Shown: positions 1-12,300 of the stretch, in pieces | Layout of the letters: the number at the start of each line of letters is the position of its first letter | How positions within the stretch are numbered: position 1 is the stretch's first letter | Assembly: GCA_963693285.1 (NCBI GenBank) | Contig: OY848918.1 | Coordinates: 20,099,484 to 20,163,483, forward strand | Length of the DNA stretch: 64,000 bases | Reading direction: 5' to 3' | Origin: Xestospongia muta | Taxonomy: Eukaryota > Porifera > Demospongiae > Haplosclerida > Petrosiidae | Notes under the pieces: model-generated | Seen by the model: only the letters and a program-made list of their open reading frames with translations | Told to the model about the DNA's origin: nothing | Database searches by the model: none | Program-made: the position numbers and the translations under genes

Positions 1-40
1 GTGTGATACATTATATTTTAATGTTTGTAAGCTTTCTTTA

Positions 41-125
41 TTTTAAAATTTTGATGTAGCCAATTCTAAAAGAACAATTAATAATTACTTGTTCTTTTAG
101 AATTGGCTACATCAAAGTTTAAAAA
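41..125. repeat. Long perfect hairpin (copy A)
   Basis: Bases 51-76 and 90-115 are perfect reverse complements over 26 bases, with a 13-base AT-rich loop. The pairing continues imperfectly outwards through runs of T and A. It looks like a foldback element or the palindromic end of one. The matching structure in copy B has two arm mismatches. Confidence 0.85.
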
Positions 126-540
126 AGAGTTTGCAACTATTCAAGTTACAAGTAAACATCCACTTTACATAGTTTATACATTATAAGATAGTCATAATAT
201 GTTAATATATACTTTGTTATATTAAGTTAGTTAGTGAACTGTGTTGTATTTAATTAAATTCTTGGAAATGTAATTATTTCATGATTGCATACACATGATA
301 TATATTTTAAACAGATCTCATACATCGTGACATTATTCTTTCTCTGATGTATGTTAATCCTGTGATGTTTCTAAATGATTGAGTGCTTATCAATATTTAC
401 TATTAAAATATCAAGGAGCTATTCGGAGCCCTACCCAATTTAATCGTAAAGCAGGGAACACCGTCTGGTACCAGGATATAATTTTCAACAACATATATCT
501 ATCAAACTCTATTTCCAATGGCGTAGTTTTCTCAGTATAA

Positions 541-1715
541 GTGATCCAGATGCATTGCAGGAGATGATGGAGGACATTGATATCAACTACAGTGATGATG
601 ATAATTTTGAAGGTACTGGTTATGTGAATGATGGATGACAATTGTTTTTTAATAAAAATGAAAATAGTATTACTTTTACTACACCTAACAGTTACTGCTA
701 CTGTGTTTGTTGTTTCTACCCTAAACTTCAACTACTGCTGCTATTGGTCCAACTTCTATCACAACATGTCCATTTCAAGACAATCTGGACTAACGAGCAA
801 CAACTCTCGAGAAGATCCTGTTAATTACTTCAATTAACTATGGATAAACACAATAAGTAATGAAATATTACATCAAACAAACCTCTATAGTCAACATTAT
901 ATTAACTCTCATGATGATCATCTACAGCACCATCCTATACCTTGATTGCATGATTTTACTAAACATCAATTCATCCTAGGAGAGCTCTATAATTTTTTGA
1001 TAACATTAGTAATCATAATAAGTGTTGTCGGTATACCATCTATTCAAATATATTGGTGCACAAATTGGCCACTTATCAATGACTGCTCTCAAAAAGTAAT
1101 GTCCATCTGAAGATAAGTTTCTTCTTTTTCTAATTTCTTCATCTATCAGACAATGATAACTATACTTCCTATGTACAAGTTGAATATGATCACTTATTAT
1201 AAATTTAACTAATCACTGCTCACCTGATTAGTCAGTTCCAATCATTATACACTCTGAACCAAAGCAGTAGTAAAAGAGGAAGGGATATCAGTTCTAAGAG
1301 TTGTCTATCTTTTCTTAGTACCTCCACAAAAAGCCACACAACAGAGAAATGAAGGCTTGGATACTTACTGATGGCGAAAGTGGCTACATGTCGAACTGGG
1401 ACATATACACTGGAAAATCTGAGTACTGAGATAGAGATTTACCACTGTCAACTCATGTTGTTCTTTACCTGATAGCTGTCCTTCAAATTAAGAGGTATAA
1501 CTACACAAGTCCATACTTGTGTAGATGGCTAAATGAAACTGGTTCTGGAATCTGTGGTACAGTCAAGCTAAGCAGAAAAGGAATACCTATTTAATCCACA
1601 AGAGAAAAAAAGGTGAAATCACAACAAACTATGATGTATGCATACTTGGAGTTAAGTGCATGGATAAAAGAGTTATGGCTGCCCTTTCTACTATTGACTA
1701 CTAAACCTGGCTATC
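541..1715 (+). pseudogene. Decayed piggyBac-type transposase (family 2, copy A)
   Basis: Broken reading frames on the plus strand follow a piggyBac-derived (PGBD-like) DDE transposase. Around 547-620 lies an acidic start (LQEMMEDIDINYSDDD). At 790-1070 the segment resembling the start of the DDE_Tnp_1_7 domain appears, in pieces. At 1350-1410 a segment reads KAWILTDGESGYMSNWDIYTG, where the D corresponds to the first catalytic aspartate region. At 1520-1580 a CGTVKLSRKG motif is visible. Many stops and frameshifts interrupt it. About 230 bases after roughly 1690 that are present in copy B, including the MGGV region, are missing here. No function is expected. Confidence 0.75.
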
Positions 1716-2115
1716 ATCTCTCACATATTGATTTCTTTCTACAGGTAGTTCAAGCTCTTATCAATAAGTACTCAACAATACACTTATAGTACCTACTGTA
1801 CCACAACATATCCCAGGCTGACTAAGTGATCAATTTTTTCTACTCCTCAGCTTAAAAAGGGACTGTAAAGTATGCAGCGGAAGACAATCTGGTAACAGAA
1901 AACAAACCAATATCAAATGTAACATTATGTGATATTCATCTTTGTATACATCCTTGTTTTAAGAAGTATCATATGTTCAAAAACTATAAGAACATTCATC
2001 CTATATGTTAGTTGAACAAATTGTTTCACACACTTACAATTATTTATTTCTACATCATCATAACTGTTAATGTAGTCAGGTATAAGGTATACACAGGACA
2101 ATAAACATGTACACA

Positions 2116-5100
2116 ATCAAATACGCTCATTTTAAGCAATACAGACCTTTACACAAAGTCTTATCTGCTGTTTCATTTACATTTTACTTAACTGCCTTGT
2201 AATCAACTCAAATATCGTAGTCAACTAAAGTTAAGTCAAACATGGCTTAATTTTGACGCGTGCAATTCATTCAAGTCCAAACTCGTCTCTGAAAAGGGCA
2301 AGGAGAATATAGGGGAAATGAAGAGTATTTTTTAAAGAACATGTGAGTAAAAAACTTACCATTTGTACGAAGAGAATTGTAGGAAGGCTTGACCAACTTC
2401 AACCATAACATTGCAATCCCCTCTGCCCATAGCGGTTCGTGGCTGACCATACAAACTATTTTTAGACTCTTACTATAAATAGAACAACCTCTACTATAAA
2501 TAGAAAACACAATAACAGTTAAGTAGTTGATTCAATCAAATTTTATCCCACACCACGCCCTTAGTGAGCAATTTTAGCATAACGGAGATAAAGGATTAAT
2601 AATAATTAATAACAACATATGATACACTTCTAAATCGTTAACTTAGTATTACTACAACCAGACACTTTATGTGCTCATTAGTCATAGATCAATTCCATTA
2701 TTCTAACACCATCATAGCTTCATGGACATCACTTCCTCTTCATCCTGCTCCTACCACTGACTGTCTTATTCAAACATCTAAATATCACCTGTCAAATGAC
2801 AAAATTCAATTCTTTTAAATTATCTATCATTTATTTAAATATAACTATAGAATATGATAGATATATTATATAAATTTGTTACTGCTATTAAAACACCATT
2901 ACTATCAAGTTAATAATGTACATCATTATATGTAGTACTGATGTCTTGTTAGAACTTTGAGTATCTAAGATCACATTTGAATGAACTAGTGTCACATTGA
3001 TAGATGTGTCCTTTTTAGTGAATGATACTGATAGTATACTGTAGAAGTATAAGCATAATTATTATAATAAATTAATGAGATATCTCTTCATATATAGAGA
3101 TCTATACAGTTATTGACATAATTAAAACTAGAAGTAATGATAAATATGTGATTGTTATGTAAAGATGACAATGTCAGAATAATTTTAAAAGAAAGAGAAC
3201 ATTTTCTCTTATAATATCCTCTACCAAAAATCTAATGAAGAATGTAACATTATGACACAATAATGAGTATTGGAATTACTTTTATTGTTATCAAGTGGTA
3301 GACTTTACTAAGCAGATGTTGATCATATATGATCATATAGTGTACAGTACATACATAGTGTGAGTGTATATCTATTACATATAGTAGTAGTTAGTAGACA
3401 GACAGTATATTCTATCTTACTATAATTAGGTTATAGTTGATTTAGTTAGTAGAGTTTCCTCATTCCAATGTAGTAGTTATTACTATCTAACTATGTCACA
3501 TACTTCCTGTATTATCTATAGACACCTTGATATTAGGAATAGTGGTCAGTTGAAGGAACTACACTTATCCACACAACTACACTAAATACTGTGGTCTTGT
3601 TAACTTTAAAGGTAAACTATTGGTGGTAACAACATTAACTAAAACATCATTAACTGGAAAGAATGCATGTAATTCTGATGAATGACCACTTTGCAAGTCA
3701 AAAAGACTTTGTGTTAATTTACTCAATGTTGTATTGTCTACTCATACATCACTATACAGCCGGTAGCATAGGTTTATTTTGAATGTGTTCATTCTTTATT
3801 TTTTTTATATTTTAATTATAACATTTACTAATGTAGAAAATCAAGGACATAAAATTGAGAGTTCATACAAGACGGGTACGTTTGATTAGCAAAATGTAAC
3901 ATAGCTTGATTATGACAGCAAATTTCATCTATATTAATAATAAAACTTCAATTCACTCAAGCTGCCCAATACAGTGTTTACACACTTCTATGACAGATTT
4001 TAGAGGATGAGTGTGAATGTTCCAACCCACACAATTAATGAAAATACAAGATCGTACCCATCAAGTGTTGCCTCAGTGTTTCTTAATTTTATTGATACTC
4101 TGTGACTAGGACACTGGTATTTTCGATGACTTAACAATATATTTATATTTCTACAAACTATAAAAATAACTTAAGAAAAGACAATGATGGTCCTCTTAAT
4201 TAGGACTGTGTTATGAGGAAAACAGTACTATTGTGTATAGTTCAACTATAATTGTCCACTAGTAATACATATTATTATATGTAGTCAGGTACTATTATAC
4301 AATATAATAGAATACTCTAGTGTTAACAACTGTACAGTATTCAGTATGTGTTTTGTATTTTTAATTATAAATACGGATTGCATTCCTTAGTAATAATCAA
4401 AAACTTACTCATTCCATATAAATATAAGGAAACATGTACTGATGTATAAATTGTTAAATAATATCTTAGACAATCACTTAATCTGTCAAATGAAAAAATT
4501 ATATTTCTTCAAATGTCTATCTGTCATTAAAATATAACTATGGAATAATAGATATATTATATAATTGTGTTACAGCTATAAAAAGAAAACATTACTATCA
4601 GTTTAATATACATGATTATGTGTAGTACTGATCTCTTGTTAGAACTTTGATTATCTAAGAATGTACTAAAGAATTTACTGTCACAGTGATACATGAGTCC
4701 TTTATAATAAATGATATTGATAGTATATTGTAGGTGTATGTGATAATATGTTAATGAGATGAATTTTCGTTTTTGGAGATCTAGTTAATAGACTTATTGA
4801 CATATAACTAGAAGTACTAATAGTAAGATAATGAGATGAATTTTCATTTATGGAGGTGTAGTTTAATAGACTTATTGACATAGTCCTCCTAATTATGAGT
4901 GTTATGAGGAAACCAGTACTGTTGTGTATAGTTCTAATTTAATTTTCCAATATATACACTACCTGTATATTATAGTATATTAGTATATATAGTCATGTAC
5001 TGTTAGTATGATAGAATACTCTATTGTTAACTGTACAGTCTTGAGGGAGTGTTTAGTGTTTGTAATTATAAACACTAATTGCATTCCTTAGTAATAATCC

Positions 5101-5745
5101 AAAACTTGAATGTGTCACAGAATGTCTAATTCCAAATGTCAAGATATTGATCAGCAACTTCCTCATTTTCAGATGCATTAACAGCAATGCTCACAAGATA
5201 CATTAATATCTTCACTAGGTATCTGGGTAATGTCTTTTCAAGCACTCTTTCATAGTTTATCTTTCACTCTTTTAATTTGTGTCAAATGACAAAAATTAAT
5301 TCCTCTTAAATGACCCATCTGTAGAATGATAAATATATTATATAAATGTATTACAGCTATTAAAACACCATTACTATCAGTTTAATATACATGATTATGT
5401 ATAGTATTAATGTCTTGTTACAAGTTTGATTTCTCTAAGAGTATACATGGAGAATGAGTGTCACATTGATACATGTGTCCTTTATAATGAATGATACTGA
5501 TAGTATACTGTAAAAGTATATGATAATAGCATAATGAGATGATTTTCATTATGGAAATCTAGTTAAGTAGACATTGTTGACATATAACTAGAAGTAATAA
5601 CAAATACATGATTGTTGTTTAAATATATGATACTAAGTAGTTGTTTATGATATTGAGTTCAAGTATACTGAGGTAGCTACATTGATACAATGCTCTTTAA
5701 TGTGAAATTAATACTATTCTCTTGATAATGCTATCCCCAGATCAT
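2116..5745. other. Gene-free stretch with diverged internal repeats (copy A)
   Basis: I see no supportable gene here. A unit of about 300 bases occurs three times in the same orientation, starting near 2790, 4485 and 5280. Each unit has a TGTCAAATGA-like start, then ATATTATATAA, then TAAAACACCATTACTATCA or a variant, then GTAGTACTGAT and GATACATG-GTCCTTTA. A second shared segment (near 4350 and 5050) ends in gattgcattccttagtaata or a close variant. The repeats are diverged and nothing suggests translation. Confidence 0.7.
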
Positions 5746-5746
5746 T

Positions 5747-5895
5747 TTCACTTTACGCAGTGTCTATTTGTCCTGCAGGAAATGTATACTTTTTTGTGTA
5801 TTAAACTGATCCTCACCCCCTAAACCTAACCTACCTTTATACAACAAAGTATACATTTCCTGCCGGACAAATAGACAATATGTTCACTTTACGCA
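5747..5895. mobile_element. Foldback element with 13-base flanking direct repeats (copy A)
   Basis: Arms of about 38-40 bases, starting tgtctatttgtcctgcagga at 5761 and ending at 5877, are inverted with only a few mismatches around a spacer of about 40 bases. The 13-base sequence ttcactttacgca stands directly outside both ends (5747-5759 and 5883-5895), as a target-site duplication would. No coding capacity is present. It is best described as a non-autonomous foldback element of unknown class. Confidence 0.75.
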
Positions 5896-6346
5896 AAGTT
5901 GGCAACAATACAAGATTAACTAATCTCTAGTCTAAACCCTAACTTCTCATCTTTGGAACATAACTATGATTCTATAAGTTTCACAACATTTTTGACCAAC
6001 ACAAAATAGTTTATCTAAACACCTGTCCTTGTTCTCTATATTTCCAAAACTCTACAAGTTGTAATTGTGTGTGTGATACTTCCGCCCACTTATATTAGCC
6101 CAGTAATTAAAATTGGTGGGCGTGTCAAAGTTGCCATAACAACCGCCAAACAACGCAGTCACACAAGAAGAAAAGGTTAGTAGATCACACACTATACTAT
6201 AATTAGGTTACAGTTGATTTAGTTAGTAGAGTTTCGTCATTCCGATGTAGTATATAGTTATTACTATCTATATCACCTACTTCCTGTATTATCTATAGAC
6301 ACCTGACATAGGAACAGTGACCAACTAAGAATCTAAACTTTTCAAA

Positions 6347-9300
6347 ATGTCTCAGGATAGGCTAGTAAGTCTATAATCTTTCTATTACTATGTCATTATA
6401 CCTATATATCACTGTGATACTAACTAAACTCACATATCAGTGTTATTGTATAGACAGAATATCTTTCTAAAAGATGGTCTTTTAGTTATAAGGGCTGATC
6501 TGTATACTCACTATACTACACTACATGATACATGTTGTCTTTATAATAGAATGAACAACTCTTCTGGGCAGCTGGTTATGGAAACATTGAAGAAGTCAAA
6601 TCTACTATTGAACAAGGTGCTGATGTAAACTGTCATATTCTATACGGGGTAAGTTACTAGCTCTCAATATTTAAGTATATATCTCAACAGTAAAGCCTAT
6701 TTTTCATATACAGTGTGTTTTTATAAATAAGTCTAAGATCCAATAATTATCATATCACTACACACTGTATCATCATTATAGTATGATGTTGGTTGAGCTA
6801 TAATACATGAGATGGTCTAGTCTCATCCCCAGACCTACTCACAAGCTAAAATAGGTCTGATTACACGAGTTGATTTTTGTGGCCCCTACTTTAGCTTGCA
6901 AGTAGGTCTGGGGATGAGACTAGGGATGGTCTAAATTTAATATAACAAATCCCTGTGTGATTTTAATCAATAGTGTAAGAGTTTCTTTCATTTTCTGTGT
7001 CATCTCCTAATAATAAAAAGTGTTAATATTACTGACATGATGTGTACATTTGTTGATCTAATAACAATGTTACTGAATTATTCTAACAGAGCCAGTCTAT
7101 ATCTATCATATAACACAAACTTATAAAGGACAATATTCTTATGAATTTACTTTTAATATAGCATTTGCAAAATAGATTTTCTGGAATTATTACAAGATTT
7201 TATGCCATGCTCATATTTACTCACTCACTGTCCTCATAAGTTTACAATCTACCAGAATGCTAATAAAACTCTGATAAGTATAGTTTTTTTAAAGTATCAA
7301 ACAGAAGCCTTGATTCTGATTGTATCAACAATAGGAAATGGTAAGTTTAGTAAAATGGTCTTCATTTGCCAAAATGTTTTCCTCCAGCATTTTAATTAAA
7401 GACATGACAATAGGCAGAACAATTCATTGTTATTTAAATTTGCCAAAGTTTATTTTATATCTATATGATCTCCTTCCACAATTACCTATTACAGGTGTTA
7501 CATTTAGCTGTGTATTGCCACATAAATAAATCTATTTGCTGGTTCACACTTTATATAATAACAATATTCATAACCTACTAATAATTTGATTAAGAATATT
7601 ATGACAATGAATAAGATTAAGTTTGTAATTTTAATAACAAGAGTGACCTTTTATATTCAGAGGTTAAACCAGTATGTTGTATATTTTATAATTACAAGCA
7701 AAACATATAATGCTAACATATCCACAGACTACTAAACTAAATGTTGGTACAGTAAATAATGTTAGAAGTCTCTTAGCTAGAGAGGTATTATAGTTAATAA
7801 AAGACATTTTAGACTCTATTTTGTCTGGACAAGTAATAGGGAGACATGAGAACAGCTAATATTTAATAAAGTATTAGACTAGTATGGTGATCTTGTCCCT
7901 TTGCTTAGAGAGTATGAGTCTGAAGACAAAAGAATATAAGACTTGTATAGAAGGAATGTGTTTATGGATAGAGCATACTTAGAACTAAACATCTGTTAAA
8001 TAGAGTTGAAAAAATAAAAATGCTGTTGTGATATGCACTGATCAGTGGTAATGATCTTTCAAATAGAAGCACAGATGACATTTCTGTGGTCTGCAACATT
8101 TTTGCAGACCACAATAGACTGTACGAATCCAATATGTGCTAGTCCCCAGACCCTTTGTCTCTAAGTGAAGGGACAGACCGTTATTAGACAGCTAAATGAC
8201 TATGAATGTTTTGATATTCTAACTAGAGATCTTATCAGTAGACATAGTTTAGAGTCCTTATTATAATATAATAATAGTTTCATTCACTTTCTAATTTAGT
8301 GACAGGATCTGGAGCACAAATTCATTGTTATTTCACTCATCAGAATAAATTGCTATACACATGTCACACCTATATATTAACTGGGAATTAACCAAAATCA
8401 GTTTACTTTTGAATAATTTGCAAAATTATTTTTTAAATGGTTTCTTGTACATACAGCATTTTATTTTTAAGATATTTAGTTTGACCTTTCTTATACACAG
8501 AGTTTAAACCAGTATATTGTGTGTATTATGTTTACTAGCAAAACATATATTATTAACATATCCACAGAGTAACTATATAATTGTAAATAATGTTCATAAT
8601 ATGTTTTAATAAGTAATGTAGTGTTTATAAGGACTCCATAATTTAAAATAATTTCAAGTCATTAAAGTAGTCCAATAATGACTATTACTATTTTCATGGT
8701 ATTATAATGTTAATTTAAGTTGTACTAATGTAATTATATGTTCACTGACTTCTTTGTAATATCATCTATTAGATATAACTAATATTTTATTAATATACTA
8801 ATACTACTGTTACTATTGTGATATTGTATGTACTCTTTAAAATTTTGTATTGTTATTTAATAAATAATTAATAGGTAGATCTTGTAACTGTCATTTGTTA
8901 ATAACAAACATTATCATCTACTATTATATAGTTTTATAGGAGACCACTGATTGCTGCATCTGCTCTTGGACACACTAATATTGTGTCTCTTCTTCTTCAA
9001 AAAAAAGCAGAACCAAATTGCACTAATGATGTAAGTATTCATATATAGTAAAAATACTGTTGTAATAAATATATGTATACATTGTACATGTAGGTATACA
9101 CATGTGAATTTATTAATGTAATTGTCATGGTGTAATTTTCTTGTTTTGTTAGCAATATTCTTAAAATTGTACAAATAAAAACTCAATTTATTAGCATTTC
9201 AATGTTATAATATAGGAGATGTTAAAAACAAAGAATTTACTTCCCCCAGATAATTATGTATAAAGGTCATCTGGTTTCAGTAACAGATATAGATCCACGT

Positions 9301-12300
9301 CAAGTACTGAGCTGATCATTTCTTTATAGCTATTACACAGGGGTAGTTTTCCATCTTGCTACAATAGAATAGTTACAATAAGGGCTTTCCACTCACTGTA
9401 ATTAACAGGCTTAATTTTGACCAATGACAGCAACTTGTCTAGCTCAGCTCAAGGATAGTTTAAGAGAGAAGACACAGGCTGAAGTCTTCAAAAATTGGGT
9501 TAGGGATTTCTCTTCAATTTCAGTTTAGCAACATCTTGAGTCATTGTGCCCAAGTTGACTGTGAAGACTTCTTTATTTTTCTGTATGTAATGCCCAATCA
9601 TTAAGTTGTCTGTCCATAGTAACTCTACCAGTTGACACATGTTATTTTGGACCTTTTTGAAACCTTACCTAACACCCCTGGTTATAATAAACCCTATCCT
9701 ATTATGTTTCTCATGGGTTTCATCTCATTAACTTTCGTGGGTAAATATTTTGTGGTTTGTTTCTCAACCACGAAAACGCTGAAAATTTCCCTCCTCCTTC
9801 CCCCGAAAAAGCCCCGCTATATGGTACAGTATGTGTGGTTTTGTCAAATAACATAACAATTGTCGTACATGTAAGTCTATCAGTATCAGTACAGTGGAAT
9901 AATGTACTCCCTGAATAATGGAAACCTCATTTACAATGACAAATTGTGTGGTTGGAATGAATTCCCATTTAATACACATTATTTGTTGACTCAGAAAATA
10001 TGGAAAGATTTGTATTATATAATAAATGCTTTTTACGAGTGATTGTAGCAAAGAATCATCACTTCTAATGTCCAGTTAATGAATACATTGATAATGGATT
10101 AGTGAAATGACAAACATATAGCTTAATAGAGCTTTGTAAACCTGTAACGACAGCCCTCACATACAGGCTTAGTAAAATATATTGATATTATATTGTAAAT
10201 AATTATGTTAACAGCTTCTTGTCATGATTCTAATACTATATATAAACAGAAGCTTAGAATGTTATATAACAGTTACTCTAGTAACACAAACTATCTCTAA
10301 AATTATACAAGGAAATAATATAACAAAGTTTTTATATGTTAAGTTATAGTTTCTAATACATGGCAGTGTTTTTACACTCAGTCTATAAGTATGATGTACC
10401 AGTGGTTTGTAATGTATGTTGTACTGTCTTCATTGTTGTCATCAGATAAAGGTAACTATGATAGTCACTAAGTCATATGTCCAGCCAGTGTCATTGTTTG
10501 ATGGCTGGTACATGTTGTAAATAGAGTCTCTTTACTTCCCTAATCAAGAGTATATTTATATAATATAATTTCCTTAATAATTATTGATACTATATGTCAA
10601 CAAATACATACTGTGAATAATAAATGAACATACTTAAAACTGATTGACAAAAGAAATTTTGCCAATAACAACCAACTGACAAAGTAGGGCATTATATAGA
10701 ATGTGATCTCTATAATAAGATATATACCTTATATTAAGTAACTATCATGAGTGTATCTCTTATTTGTTCATATTTTCTACACTTATCACATTAGTCCCAG
10801 CTTGTATCCTGATTACCTCAAGAATACATTTATGGCTTGTAGAGTACATCCTTTTGTTTGATAAGCACTATTTTACTGACATATAGTATACACTTACATG
10901 ATCTATTTTACATATGAGAGGTGTCTAAAGCTATAAATGTTGTAAAATTTTGATTTATATACAGTTCTAATTACAAAACATGATCTCAGTGTCTACATGA
11001 CAATTAATGAACAATTACATGTTTTTGGAGTGAAATGTAAAAAATGTAGAAATGTAAAAACCATTAGTTAATTACATTCAATTGTTTTTAGAGTATTAAT
11101 CTCTCTATACATATTAGTAATAACATAATGAATTATTTTATCTATCCTTTGTATTATATCATTAGATATAGCTTTACATTATAAAGTGAATTGATCATAA
11201 ATACCAATATATCCTTTATGTAGGACAAGAGAACTCCTCTTCACTATGCTGCTTACTATGGCCATTCTGAGATAGCTCATATACTAATTAAAGCTGGTGC
11301 ATCACTGGATCCCATTGACAATGTGAGTATTTCCATTAATTAAATATATTGTCATTACTATAACCCTAGCATTAAACTATAATTATAGTCAGTGTCATCA
11401 CTATGTTTATTACATGATATAAGTTAAATGGTTTGACATTCTAAGTGATAGTGAATATACTAAGATACTGTTTAGTAATTGTAGAATATGCTCTGATATT
11501 TACATTGACAGAAAAATTTTGCTCGTATAATAGATTCTTCTGTTTGTTAGTGACTTATAACAACATGACATATGAGTGAATGTTTACAAACTATTGCTTG
11601 TATCATTCCTAACATTTATATAACTATTATGATATCTCTGTTGTAATAATAACTGATTTCTACTGCCAGTGGTCAACATAATCAACTGTAGACATCACTT
11701 ACAAAGTAATTCATTCAGTATTGTCACAACCAGATATTTAGTGTGCTAATTTAATTTATTTTATGGTACACTCCTTTGTAGCATTATACTTTTATACATT
11801 ACTGTAAATAGTTTACATTGAATGTTTTAACTACAATAAATGATGCACTTCCTTGAAGTCTAGTATTGTACAGTATATGTGTGAAAACTGTATACATTGT
11901 AATTTTTAGGATGTTTTTGAATCCCCTTTCTACTACTCAAGCTCTATCATAAGATATGTTTATTATAGATAATTTTAATAACAAATAACAGATATTATCA
12001 ATGTTGAATTCATATACAGTGGTTATTACAATCATAACACATAGTATACATCATCATATGTTAGACAATTGTAATGATATGACTGGAACAACATTAATGT
12101 TAGCATTATATCAATTTAGTATATTCCCTACATTATGTTTTATTACATAATTATAGTAATGATTATCTTATAATGCTATAATACAAAAGTCTTTCATGTT
12201 CCACTTACTATAATTTCTTTTATCACATAGGTTGGAGATAGCCCCTTACATGATGCCTGCCAAAGAGGAAAAGTAGAATGTGTTGAAATATTACTGTTAT

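Noticed and set aside
5805..5835. CCCCCTAAACCTAACCTACC stretch resembling telomeric repeats
   Set aside because: There are only two or three imperfect units, inside the spacer of a foldback element; it is not a telomere.
9764..10051. Minus-strand open frame of 95 codons in intron 3 of copy A
   Set aside because: It overlaps a transposon end, its counterpart in copy B differs in frame, and no family features are visible.
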